From: CAZNOG01 sp964574635
GTDB lineage: Bacteria > Bacteroidota > Bacteroidia > Flavobacteriales_D > Cryomorphaceae
DNA: 64,000 bases
Direction of reading: 5' to 3'
Assembly: GCA_964574635.1 (NCBI GenBank)
Contig: CAZNOG010000009.1
Coordinates: 1 to 64,000 of the forward strand
The notes below the pieces were generated by a model. The model was given only the letters and a program-made list of their open reading frames with translations. It did not search any database and was not told the DNA's origin. Positions within the stretch are counted from its first letter, which is position 1. Each line of letters starts with the position of its first letter. Positions 42,490 to 50,812 of the stretch are shown here, one piece after another. The position numbers were made by a program, and so were the translations under genes.

Positions 42490-42835
42490 TGTATGGTGAA
42501 CACGAATCCGCAAAGGCGGGCTGGTTGAAATCCAAGTACCCGGTACCATAAATAATTCCAAAATTCCGCAATCCTACGGACAAAAAATTTGGACAATCCT
42601 TCCCACGAATTAGCATGTAACTGTCCTCCAATCCGCCCATCCCGGCTTCGTAAAAGTAAAAGACTTCGTCGTTGCAATAAAACGTTGGTATCGTTCTGAA
42701 CTCCACCCCATTGATTTTGCAGGTAAAAAGCTCTGCAAAGTGCTCTCCTTCGGGGGCGTCGTCATCGTCTTTGCAACAAGAAAGGCATGTGACGAGTGCC
42801 ACGGATATCAGTAGAATATGTTTTCTTATGCGCAT
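42490..42835 (-). pseudogene. Truncated lipoprotein gene copy
   Basis: Encodes residues 1 to about 115 of the lipoprotein at 42989-43555 (start MRIRKHILLI, lipobox near LSCC, then GEHFAELFTCKINGVEFRT), at roughly 95% nucleotide identity. The copy breaks at SCSPYI, where the IS256 remnant begins in the next base. Likely inactivated by insertion or deletion with that element. Confidence 0.85.
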
Positions 42836-42847
42836 GGGGTCGGGGTA

Positions 42848-42925
42848 TTATTCAACGATTAACAATTTGCCTCTATGACCGGGGTCATGGGATTTCGATA
42901 TCAGGTAAAAATACATGGCCGGAGG
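42848..42925 (-). pseudogene. T9SS C-terminal tail fragment
   Basis: Encodes about 24 residues, PPAMYFYLISKS to HRGKLLIVE and a stop, nearly identical to the end of the pseudogene at 43569-44100. It lies upstream of the truncated lipoprotein copy, exactly as the larger tail lies upstream of the intact copy. The sequence to 42988 shows nothing more. Confidence 0.8.
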
Positions 42926-42988
42926 GCACAAAGGAAGAGAGCGATGAAACAATCAACTTGCTTTTGTATGGAGCGACAGCATGCGTGG

Positions 42989-43555
42989 TTACCAAACATT
43001 CGGCACCTTAAACCGAAAGTAGCCATCGGTCACGTGGACCACGGAATCGAGTTCTTCGTTTGCAACGGTGAATTCAAACGTGCCCTCGATTTTGCCCAGC
43101 CTTTGGGTCACCGAATCGCGTGGAGTAAAGGTTGTGATGTTCATGCCACCGGAAATGAGACTGTCAAATAGCAGAATTCCGATGTCGGGCCCTGGGCTGT
43201 GCCTAATGTATGGTGAACACGAATCCGCAAAGGTGGGCTGATTGAAATCCAAGTACCCGGTACCGTAAATAATTCCAAAATTCCGCAATCCTACGGATAA
43301 ATGATTTGGGCAATCCACACCACTCATAAGCATGTAACTGTCCTCCAATCCGCCCATCCCGGCTTCGTAGAAGTAAAAGACTTCGTCATTGCAATAAAAC
43401 GTTGGTATCGTTCTGAATTCCACTCCATTGATTTTGCAGGTAAAAAGCTCCGCAAAGTGCTCTCCGTTGGGGGCGTCGTCATCATCGTCTTTGCAACAAG
43501 AAAGGAATGTGACGAGGGCCATGGATATCAGTAGAATATGTTTTCTAATGCGCAT
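42989..43555 (-). CDS. Hypothetical lipoprotein
   Basis: Lipoprotein of 188 residues. The signal peptide (MRIRKHILLISMALVTFLSCC) has its lipobox at FLSC, followed by an acidic KDDDDD stretch, common after the lipidated Cys in Bacteroidota surface lipoproteins. The body contains FTCKINGVEFRTIPTFYC and a GTFEFTV-type strand near the end, resembling small beta-rich lipoproteins often encoded beside T9SS cargo; no named family recognised. A truncated copy lies directly downstream. ATG 43555 is preferred over 43576, which would overlap the neighbouring tail gene. Confidence 0.75.
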   Translation of the reverse strand: MRIRKHILLISMALVTFLSCCKDDDDDAPNGEHFAELFTCKINGVEFRTIPTFYCNDEVFYFYEAGMGGLEDSYMLMSGVDCPNHLSVGLRNFGIIYGTGYLDFNQPTFADSCSPYIRHSPGPDIGILLFDSLISGGMNITTFTPRDSVTQRLGKIEGTFEFTVANEELDSVVHVTDGYFRFKVPNVW

Positions 43556-43568
43556 TGGATCGGGGTTG

Positions 43569-44100
43569 CTATTCAACGATTAACAATTTGCCTCTATGAC
43601 CGAGATCCCGGGATTTCGAAATCAGGTAAAAATACATGGCCGGAGGGAGCGGGGGCAAGGTCAATTGGGAAGAACCGGAAGCAATTTGGGCGGAAAAGCA
43701 TTGTTGGCCGCGTATGTCAAAGAGAAGAAATGTATACTGATCCGTTGATTTGGCTTCATCGTCCTGTTCTATCCACACGTTCAGTTGATTTCTTGCCGGG
43801 TTGGGAGATACTTTATGGGATCCATCCGGAGAACCGAATGAGCCGTATTGCCGAAACCAATCTCCATAGTTGAATAATGTATCTGAAGCGGTACTGCCAT
43901 CAAATTCAGCCACATTCATCATCTGAAAACCTCGATCCATACAACAGCCCGGAAGTCACTTCCGTAAAATCGAGCGGTGCCGTGATATAATCCATTTGAT
44001 CATTCAGTGGCACATTTGGCTGTGCCTTCGCGCCATTGATAAAGATGATGAAAATGGCAGATAGGGTGGTGGTCGTTAAAAACCGGGTTTCTCGTCTCAT
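43569..44100 (-). pseudogene. Frameshifted, internally deleted T9SS protein
   Basis: Starts MRRETRFLTTTTLSAIFII with a signal peptide and continues to LDFTEVTSGLLY. An extra base in the CC at 43937-43938 shifts the frame; removing it restores LLYDRGFQMMNVAEFDGS, a pattern seen at the start of large T9SS cargo. Only about 25 residues later comes a C-terminal sorting domain (VSPNPARNQLNVW, LPPAMYFYLI, GKLLIVE), so the large central part is missing. The upstream 44101-44285 stretch is AT-rich and otherwise empty. Confidence 0.75.
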
Positions 44101-44285
44101 AATGTGGGCATTTGACCGCAATCGGTCAGTTCGTACTCATTCCATTTTTGTCCTTATTTCGGGATAAAGATATAAAAAAACAAATATGCCCAAATTTTTG
44201 CTTAAAAAACTTTTGCCTCTGTGCCCCCTCCAAACCTTAATCCGTCACAGTTGATCTTTCGGGGTTCGTATCAAAGATCCATATC

Positions 44286-44590
44286 ATGGATTTGCAGGAT
44301 GAAATGTTTTCTCAGGTCGGCGACCGGCAGGCCTCCGGGAAAACCAAAGTTGAATTTTTGAGGGACAGGCCCTTTGGGGAGGACAAGTTCAAAACCGGTT
44401 CGCCAAATGGAAGGCGAATCGAACCGCCGCCGGGGTGGGCTTTCGCGAAATCGGATTTTCCGAAACAGCCTTGGACAAGGTTTTGCAAATCGAAATGCCG
44501 TCGGGCAAATCCACCCGGGTCGAACAGAAACCCATCGAACCGACGATTTCGCAAAAAAGGGTGAAGCGATCCAAAAGCAGCCACCCATAA
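44286..44590 (+). pseudogene. Probable IS66 accessory TnpA remnant, frameshifted
   Basis: ATG 44286 opens MDLQDEMFSQVGDRQASGKT, resembling the N-terminus of the small IS66 TnpA protein (helix-turn-helix). At the AAAA run (44391-44394) the frame breaks. The continuing frame reads NRFAKWKANRTA, FREIGFSE and LQIEMPSGKSTRVE before a stop at 44588-44590, which fits the end of such proteins. No tnpB or tnpC follows before hemN. Family assignment is by pattern memory and is moderate. 44591-44698 is empty. Confidence 0.45.
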
Positions 44591-44698
44591 TCCGAAAGAT
44601 TAAAGATCGCGAGGCAATATTTGAATTTCGTTCGCCGGAAATTGATCTTCGCCCCCCTTCATTTCCCCATGGGCGCTCTCCAAAAAACTTCGTGTAGC

Positions 44699-46057
44699 TC
44701 AAATCCCCATCGCAAACATCTTCTTGCCCACCGACGGCTCGTAATCCCGGTCGAAAACCGAGCATACGTTGCGCACGAAAAATTTGCCCGGTTCGGTCAA
44801 CCGCACGGATTCCCCCGAGACCTCGACCAAGCCGTCGGCCACCGGTTCCCGCAATTGCGGCAAGCGGTCGCTCATGTACCGACGCTCTTCCCGCGACCCA
44901 TCTTCCCAAGAGGTTTGCCCCTTACAGGTCAGGTTCAGGATGTGCTTGCGGATGTACCCCTCTTGTTCGTCGAGCAAATGCCCCTTGAAAATGGGCCATT
45001 CCCCCTTCTCGATTCTGGCGCGGTACCCTTCTACGGTTTTCACGTTTTGACAAAATCCCGCACCGATATCGCCGATGCTGCTCACACCCAAAGCAATGGT
45101 GTATGCCGTATGCAAATCGGTATAACCCATAAAGTTACGGTGCATTGACCCCGATTCGTACGCCTTGAAAAGGCTGTCCGACGGCCGTGCGAAATGATCG
45201 AAGCCAATGGCCTCGTAACCGGCCTCAAGCAGGCGTTCCCGTCCGCGCATGAACAATTCCAACTTCAATTCGGCGTCGGGCAAATGCCGCTCATCGTAGG
45301 CCCGCTGCCCCTTGTGCTTCCATGGCACGTGGGCATAACTGTAAAACGCGATGCGGTCCGGATTGAGTCGGATCACCTCTTCCACGGCTTCCAGCACCGA
45401 TGCCAAAGTCTGGAAAGGCAATCCATACACCAGATCGTAATTGACGGACCGATAGCCCAACTCCCGCGCCTGCACGGTGACTCGGCCTACGTCCCCGGGT
45501 GTTTGAAATCGGTTGATGGCCTTCTGCACCACCGGATTGAAATCCTGTACTCCCAAACTCAAACGGTCGAAGCCATGCGCCCGCAGTACGCGCAGATGCT
45601 CTGCAGTGGTATTGGCCGGGTGGGCCTCAAAGCTGAAAGAAACTTCGGCAGACACTTCGGTGCCGCGCAGCAGTCCGCTCACGAGTCGGTCGAGATTTTC
45701 GGGAGAAAAGAAGGTGGGGGTGCCACCGCCCAGGTGTATTTCTTTGATTTTGGGGGTGTGGCTGAATAGGTTTCGGTACATGACCCACTCCCCCAGTACA
45801 CTCTCTATATAAGGTCCCTCCACTTTGTGGTTGATGGTGATGCGTGTATTGCATCCGCAGTAGGTGCACAGCCTCTCGCAAAAAGGTAGATGGACATAGA
45901 GGGACAGGCCCCGGGCATTGGCGGCCGGGAAACCGTCCACGAGTTTTCGCAAGTAGGTTTCTACTTCGAAGGTCTCGGGTTTCCAGTGCGGAACCGTGGG
46001 ATAGCTCGTGTACCGGGGCACGGCTACGTTGTACTTTTCTATGAGTTTTCGATCCAT
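44699..46057 (-). CDS. hemN: Oxygen-independent coproporphyrinogen III oxidase
   Basis: Radical SAM enzyme of 452 residues that decarboxylates coproporphyrinogen III to protoporphyrinogen IX without oxygen. Iron-sulfur motif C60-ERL-C64-TY-C67-GC69, the extra Cys being typical of true HemN. IHLGGGTPTF and the N-terminal KYNVAVPRYTSYPT distinguish it from HemW. The start 46057 aligns with known HemN; ATGs at 46072 and 46081 would add up to 8 residues. It lies 57 bp after the universal stress gene and downstream of an Fnr-type regulator, fitting anaerobic heme synthesis. Confidence 0.94.
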   Translation of the reverse strand: MDRKLIEKYNVAVPRYTSYPTVPHWKPETFEVETYLRKLVDGFPAANARGLSLYVHLPFCERLCTYCGCNTRITINHKVEGPYIESVLGEWVMYRNLFSHTPKIKEIHLGGGTPTFFSPENLDRLVSGLLRGTEVSAEVSFSFEAHPANTTAEHLRVLRAHGFDRLSLGVQDFNPVVQKAINRFQTPGDVGRVTVQARELGYRSVNYDLVYGLPFQTLASVLEAVEEVIRLNPDRIAFYSYAHVPWKHKGQRAYDERHLPDAELKLELFMRGRERLLEAGYEAIGFDHFARPSDSLFKAYESGSMHRNFMGYTDLHTAYTIALGVSSIGDIGAGFCQNVKTVEGYRARIEKGEWPIFKGHLLDEQEGYIRKHILNLTCKGQTSWEDGSREERRYMSDRLPQLREPVADGLVEVSGESVRLTEPGKFFVRNVCSVFDRDYEPSVGKKMFAMGI

Positions 46058-46114
46058 GATCGGTTTTCCCATTTTCGCCATCCTTCATTTTCACCCGGCG
46101 GGGGCTTCCCGCGT

Positions 46115-46858
46115 CTAAACCAATTCGGGCGGCAAATAGAGCGAGGCTTCGTCGTCGTAAAATGGTTTGAAACGCTCCGCATTGCCGCTGTGCGATATCA
46201 GGGAACCCATGGTGCCCACGACCAAAGTGGCGGAGTCGTATTTCAACGGCCTCAACCCGCGGTCCGTAAGCGGTTCGGTCAGCCTCAGCACACCCACGCT
46301 GCGATTGTAATGTTTGAGGTAATCCAAGAACATGGCTTCCTCCTCCTGACTTTCGGTCTCCTCCTCGCTTTTGACGACTCGTAGCAGAGTTAAGTCGGGC
46401 TCTTCGTCCCAGCGCGGGAACACCTGAAAAAATTGTTTGAAACGATGTACACCGGCTGTATGCGCGTCGGAGAGCAAAACGATGTGATTCACCGGCGCGA
46501 AATGTGCCGGAACCGCCACCAGTGCACATGAACCGTGGGTGAAATCGCGTTCCAGCGCCAAAGGCCTGAGCGCCGATTTTGAAATGAGCAGCAAATCGGC
46601 GTAGGTACAAAGATGCAGGAGCTCTTTGTGGGGTTGGTCGGAAAGTCGACGCAACCTCATCCGCGCTCCGTTTTCGATGCACCGCGCGCTGAGGAAGTCG
46701 AGTATTTCTTCTTGATCGGGCCGGAGAGTCGCCTCATCGGATACCACGCAAGCGGTTACTTCCACGTTTTTTCCGATGACGTACCTTTCGAGAAAGCGCA
46801 CCGGCCCCCACGCGGACGCCGCTTCGTCGAATGCCACCAATACTTTCTTGTGGGTCAT
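46115..46858 (-). CDS. Universal stress protein, tandem domain
   Basis: Cytosolic protein of 247 residues with two degenerate USP-like halves: MTHKKVLVAFDEAASAW at the start, HIVLLSDAHTAGVHRF at the second half, and the terminal TLVVGTMGSLISHSGNAE, which contains a G-x(n)-S nucleotide-loop-like end. Known roles are stress and low-oxygen survival. Sits between the Fnr-type regulator and hemN on the same strand, with a palindromic site in its upstream region, so Fnr control is plausible. Confidence 0.82.
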   Translation of the reverse strand: MTHKKVLVAFDEAASAWGPVRFLERYVIGKNVEVTACVVSDEATLRPDQEEILDFLSARCIENGARMRLRRLSDQPHKELLHLCTYADLLLISKSALRPLALERDFTHGSCALVAVPAHFAPVNHIVLLSDAHTAGVHRFKQFFQVFPRWDEEPDLTLLRVVKSEEETESQEEEAMFLDYLKHYNRSVGVLRLTEPLTDRGLRPLKYDSATLVVGTMGSLISHSGNAERFKPFYDDEASLYLPPELV

Positions 46859-46932
46859 GATCCCGTTGATTATTGCAACCGTAAAATTGCAATGTTCGAA
46901 CGGTGTGTATTATGACCTATCTCAGCGGCAAA

Positions 46933-46948
46933 ACTGATATTTGTCAGT
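46933..46948. promoter_or_regulatory. Palindrome ACTGATATTTGTCAGT
   Basis: Inverted repeat ACTGA-N6-TCAGT, 75 bp upstream of the universal stress gene and 39 bp downstream of the Fnr-type gene. Size and TGA/TCA half-sites resemble Crp/Fnr operators, though not the E. coli consensus. In the same gap TTGCAAT occurs twice on the minus strand (46869-46892). Candidate operator for usp-hemN. Confidence 0.35.
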
Positions 46949-46986
46949 GTCGTGAAAAGGAGACGGAAGTAACAGGTGAGGAGCGC

Positions 46987-47703
46987 TCACCGCCGGGAAG
47001 CCGTGAACAAACCGGCGGAATCCAGAACTTTGATTTTTCGGCCCTTGGTTTCAATCAGGCCTTCCTTTTTGAACTCGTTAAGCAGGCGGATGAGAGATTC
47101 GGTGGCGGTACCGACGATGTTGGCCAAGTCTTCTCGCGTCAGGTTTATTTCCACCTCGCCGGGTCGATCGGCTTCGAGTCCGTAAGTGTCTTTGAGCATG
47201 AGCAGGCTCAAGGCGAGTCGCTGCCTCACGCTGCGCTGGGCCATTTCGGTCATGCGGTTTGCGATGATGCCGTTTTCGGCGCACACGGCCTTGAAGATTT
47301 CCATGTAGAACACGCTGCCCGGCTTGAGCAGCTTCAGAAAATCTTCTTTGGGGATGAAGCAAACCACGCAATCGTCGAGGGCCTCACCCGAAAGCACATA
47401 ATGCTGTTCGGAAATCAGCGCTTTATACCCCAAAAGATCGCCCGCCGCGGAAACTTTGATGATCTGCTCTTTGCCGTCTATGCCCAAGCGGTAGACTTTG
47501 ATCCGGCCTGAATTCACGCAAAACACCCCCAATGGGCGCGTGCCCTCATGAAACAGAACCTGACCTTTCTTGTAGCGCGTACACGTTTTGGCCATGTTGA
47601 TCTCTTCCATGTCTTCCGAGGAAAGCGATCGGAAGAGAGACCGATGAAACGATTTGCAGTTCGCACAAGATTGAGGATCGACGAGAACTTGATTTGCAGC
47701 CAT
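46987..47703 (-). CDS. Crp/Fnr family transcriptional regulator
   Basis: Regulator of 238 residues. The N-terminal effector domain is a cNMP-binding-type barrel (KGQVLFHEGTRPLGVFCVNSGRIKV). The C-terminal winged helix has the recognition segment LTREDLANIVGTATESLIRLL, in which the E--S--R pattern is that of Fnr. Cysteines at C13 and C16, and others at 41 and 62, could ligate an oxygen-sensing 4Fe-4S cluster, suggesting a true Fnr-like sensor (inference). It precedes usp and hemN on the same strand. It starts 176 bp from the divergent thioredoxin-like gene. Confidence 0.9.
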   Translation of the reverse strand: MAANQVLVDPQSCANCKSFHRSLFRSLSSEDMEEINMAKTCTRYKKGQVLFHEGTRPLGVFCVNSGRIKVYRLGIDGKEQIIKVSAAGDLLGYKALISEQHYVLSGEALDDCVVCFIPKEDFLKLLKPGSVFYMEIFKAVCAENGIIANRMTEMAQRSVRQRLALSLLMLKDTYGLEADRPGEVEINLTREDLANIVGTATESLIRLLNEFKKEGLIETKGRKIKVLDSAGLFTASRR

Positions 47704-47879
47704 GGCACCGGGGTTTATCCCGCATTGTACATACTACAAAGATCGGAATATTTTCAATTCGGGGCTTCGAATCACCGGCCTACCGTAGCGCGAAATCGGT
47801 AGTTTTGGGAAACGCCGATCTTCAGGATGGGGAAATGCGTTATTTTACCGGGAAGTTTCACCCTCAAGACACACCCACA

Positions 47880-49040
47880 ATGACCCGACACCTGCGCATC
47901 TTCGTTTTCGTCGCGTGGACGTGCGTTCACGGCAGCGTCGCGGGTCAGGTGCACTTTGCCCAATCGGACTTCCACATGAGCCTGGAGCGGGCGCACAGCG
48001 AGGGGAAACCGCTGTTGGTGTACGCGTACACCTCGTGGTGCGGCGAGTGCAAAATCATGGAAAACACAACCTTTACCGACAGCACCGTGGGCACGTGGGT
48101 GGATTCGAACTTCGTCGCCATGCGGGTGAATGCCGAGGAAGGGTTCGGCGTGGATTTGGTCATGAAACACCGCGTGACCACTTTTCCTCAAATACTGATT
48201 TTCAACCATGACGGACAGCTTATGCACCGGATTTTGGGTTTCCACACTCCGGATGCCCTGCCCGGGGTTCTGGCCGAAGCTCAACGAAGTCCCGCCCTTC
48301 CTCGCCTTGCGCGACCGCTGGAATTCGACCTTGCCTACCCCGATTTTTTGAAACGGGCGTACCTACCGGGAAATGAGAGGCACTTTCCCGACAGACGCAC
48401 CGTGGAAGCGTATCTCGACACGAGAGACAGCCTCACCGACGAGGTGAGTTGGGCGGTGATATCTCGGTTCGTGACGAGCGGTCGATATGTCGACTCCACC
48501 ATCGCGATCGCGGGGCGCCTGGCGCAATTGTACGGCCACGGGGAGGTGACGGAGAAGTTGTCGTCTTTCGTTTTCGCCGATGTGAAGGCGGCTATAAAAT
48601 CCAATGACCGCGCCGCGTTCGTGAAGGCCCTCGACGACGCCGACCGCATTTTGGGTGAGGATGCGGAATACTACAAACTGAGCTACAGATTGTACTACAA
48701 TCAGATGACGGGCGATTGGGAAGGATTTGCCGAAGCCGGCGAAGAATACCTTCGCAAGGTGCCTGAAAGGGCTTCCGTCGAAACGCGGTATGAATTGGCC
48801 CTCACCCTGTACCGGAACAGCGACCGGGAATCGGCACTCCGCACGGCCGAGCGCTGGATGGAAGGTGTGGTGGCCGAGATTCCGACATACGAAACCCTGA
48901 GCGCGTACGCCGAATTGCTGTACAAATTAGGGGAAGACGACAAAGCACTGGAAGCGGCGAAAGAGGCGTTGAAACTCAGTGCCGACGATGGGCAGACCGA
49001 TCAAACTCGTGCATTGATAGAAAAAATAGAATCGCCATGA
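47880..49040 (+). CDS. Secreted thioredoxin-fold protein with TPR-like tail
   Basis: Protein of 386 residues with a signal peptide (about 1-22). A thioredoxin fold follows with redox pair C54/C57 in TSWCGECKIME and the cis-Pro region VTTFPQILIF. A helical C-terminal half (about 230-386) shows TPR-like pairs near the end (YAELLYKLGEDDKALEAAKEAL). Predicted periplasmic thiol-disulfide protein; partner unknown. ATG 47880 is set by the signal peptide. Coupled to the DUF962 gene by a 4-nt overlap. Confidence 0.85.
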   Translation: MTRHLRIFVFVAWTCVHGSVAGQVHFAQSDFHMSLERAHSEGKPLLVYAYTSWCGECKIMENTTFTDSTVGTWVDSNFVAMRVNAEEGFGVDLVMKHRVTTFPQILIFNHDGQLMHRILGFHTPDALPGVLAEAQRSPALPRLARPLEFDLAYPDFLKRAYLPGNERHFPDRRTVEAYLDTRDSLTDEVSWAVISRFVTSGRYVDSTIAIAGRLAQLYGHGEVTEKLSSFVFADVKAAIKSNDRAAFVKALDDADRILGEDAEYYKLSYRLYYNQMTGDWEGFAEAGEEYLRKVPERASVETRYELALTLYRNSDRESALRTAERWMEGVVAEIPTYETLSAYAELLYKLGEDDKALEAAKEALKLSADDGQTDQTRALIEKIESP

Positions 49041-49375
49041 ATGCAGAACCCACGGAAAAACGCTTCAAGACCTTCGCGGAATTTTACCCTTACTACCTTT
49101 CGGAGCACTCCAAAACCGGTACGCGGATTTCCCACTTCATCGGCACCACGCTGTTTTTCGCATGGACCTTGTCGGCTTTGGTGTTTTTGAATCCTCTTCA
49201 CTTCGTTTTCGGCGTGGTGTCGGCGTATTTTTTCGCCTGGGTGGGCCATTTTTTCGTGGAGAAGAACAAACCCGCCACGTTTCGCTACCCGTGGATGTCT
49301 CTGAAAGGGGATTTCCGCATGTATTTCGAGATCATCGGAGGGAAGGAAAAATTGCGGGGTGATGATCGGGCGTGA
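49037..49375 (+). CDS. DUF962/Mpo1-like membrane protein
   Basis: Small membrane protein of 112 residues of the DUF962 family, related to yeast Mpo1, a 2-hydroxy fatty acid dioxygenase. Conserved YLSEHSKTGTRISHFIGT at the start, two membrane helices (about 38-75), then GHFFVEKNKPATFRYPW and SLKGDFRMY; the conserved His residues are present. An enzymatic role in this organism is inference. Overlaps the thioredoxin-like gene by ATGA. Confidence 0.88.
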   Translation: MNAEPTEKRFKTFAEFYPYYLSEHSKTGTRISHFIGTTLFFAWTLSALVFLNPLHFVFGVVSAYFFAWVGHFFVEKNKPATFRYPWMSLKGDFRMYFEIIGGKEKLRGDDRA

Positions 49376-49400
49376 ACCCGACTGTCGGTTTCGCAAACAA

Positions 49401-49432
49401 CGAGCCCCGTCTGCGTGGGCAAACGGGGCTCG
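49401..49432. terminator. Hairpin between convergent genes
   Basis: Perfect 10-bp stem CGAGCCCCGT (49401-49410) / ACGGGGCTCG (49423-49432) with a 12-nt loop, midway between the DUF962 gene and the convergent M16 gene. Only a weak T-stretch on the minus-strand side (TTGTTTG), so probably a bidirectional, imperfect terminator. Confidence 0.6.
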
Positions 49433-49455
49433 GGAAAGCGCTTTGCGCCATGTGA

Positions 49456-50784
49456 TTATTTCTTGATCTTCTTCGGGGCGACGGGCTGAGTGAAATCCTC
49501 GGGGGAGACCATGTCCTCTTTTCCCAAGTACACCCAGTTGATGTCGTTTCCGTGCTCTTTCATCACGGTATTGACGTCGCTCAAATCCGTTTCGAGTACG
49601 CGGTCGGTGAATTTATCCGCATCGCGCCAAGAACCGCGAATCTCGTTCACGCCCAGAGTCATGGAAATGGATGCGTTTCTCTCCTGCCCCATAAAGTGAC
49701 CCGTGAGGAAAGACTGCTTCGTTCCGTCGAGCTCCTCTTTGGTAAATCCTTCCGTTTTCACCTCGTTCACCAAATCCATCATGACTTCCAAGCTTTGCTT
49801 GGGATCGGTAGTGGTGATGTAGATGATGTTCATGGGGTGTGCGATGTACCCGGTGGTACCCGCATGCGGTGCGTACGACAAAGATCGCTTGGTGCGCAAC
49901 TCTTCGAAGAACCTGTCCTTGAGGATACTCATCGCCAAGGAATTGTGAATGGCTTCATCGGAACCTTTTTCCGGCGCGGAGAAGGAACCCATGATGTAGT
50001 TGGTCTCGATGTTTCGATTTTCGATGTACAAGCCCTCGTCGAGTTTGGCCGGTTGGTAGAGGTCCGCGGCGGGACTTCCCTCGGGCAGAGAAGCGAGTTC
50101 CCCTTCGATTTTCGATGTGAGGTCCGCCTTGGACACGTCGCCTACGACCACGAGAAATACCCTCTGCTTGCCGATGGTGTTGCGGTGATAGTCCTTCACG
50201 TCATCCAGGGTGAGGGCCTCCAAGCTCTTTACCGTGCCGTCGGGTTTCTTTTCGTAGTGGGTACCCGACCAACCCTTCTCCATGGCGAGGTCCATAAGGT
50301 GGGCATCGGGATTGGATCGTTTTTGCTTGGCTCCGGTCACGAGACGGTTTTTGGTCAGTTCGAAATCCTCGGGGCGGAATGCGGGTTCGGCGATGGTTTT
50401 TGCAAACAAATCCCAGGCTTCGTCCCAATACATTTTCACGCAATTGAGCGATACGTTGGAATAGTCGAGTCCTGCGCTTGCGCCGATCGATGCTCCGATG
50501 CTCTCGGTGGCTTGCTGGTAGGCTTGCTTGTCCATTCCCGCGGGTCCGCCGTCTACCATGATTTGGTACGTCAATTCGGCGATACCTTCTTTTTCCTTGG
50601 GGTAGTTGGCCGCTCCTCCTTCGATGAAAAGCCTCGCACTCACGGTACCCTTCACCGACTGGCGCAGGATAACCTTGATGCCGGCGGCTTCGAATTCTTC
50701 GGTCTGCGGTGTTTCTTGCGCCCATACCGCGAAGGACAATCCCACGCAGAGCGCCAATAAACCGATTTTTCTCAAGTAGTGCAT
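49456..50784 (-). CDS. M16 peptidase-like subunit without zinc motif
   Basis: Exported protein of 442 residues (signal peptide about 1-22, ending AVWAQ) with the M16 double fold: GIAELTYQIMVDGG where the active subunit has HxxEH, and later YHRNTIGKQRVFLVVVGD and FFEELRTKRSLSYAP, carrying the R/Y pair of the second half. The missing zinc ligands mark it as the non-catalytic partner that completes the substrate chamber with the adjacent active subunit (known for two-gene M16 pairs). 28 bp after the active subunit gene. Confidence 0.9.
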   Translation of the reverse strand: MHYLRKIGLLALCVGLSFAVWAQETPQTEEFEAAGIKVILRQSVKGTVSARLFIEGGAANYPKEKEGIAELTYQIMVDGGPAGMDKQAYQQATESIGASIGASAGLDYSNVSLNCVKMYWDEAWDLFAKTIAEPAFRPEDFELTKNRLVTGAKQKRSNPDAHLMDLAMEKGWSGTHYEKKPDGTVKSLEALTLDDVKDYHRNTIGKQRVFLVVVGDVSKADLTSKIEGELASLPEGSPAADLYQPAKLDEGLYIENRNIETNYIMGSFSAPEKGSDEAIHNSLAMSILKDRFFEELRTKRSLSYAPHAGTTGYIAHPMNIIYITTTDPKQSLEVMMDLVNEVKTEGFTKEELDGTKQSFLTGHFMGQERNASISMTLGVNEIRGSWRDADKFTDRVLETDLSDVNTVMKEHGNDINWVYLGKEDMVSPEDFTQPVAPKKIKK

Positions 50785-50812
50785 TTTCTGAAGTTTTCTC
50801 TGTTGGGGAATA

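Noticed and set aside
44271..44909. 212-codon minus-strand frame
   Set aside because: Covers the IS66-like remnant and the end of hemN in a shadow frame; low-complexity Arg/Gly/Pro content.
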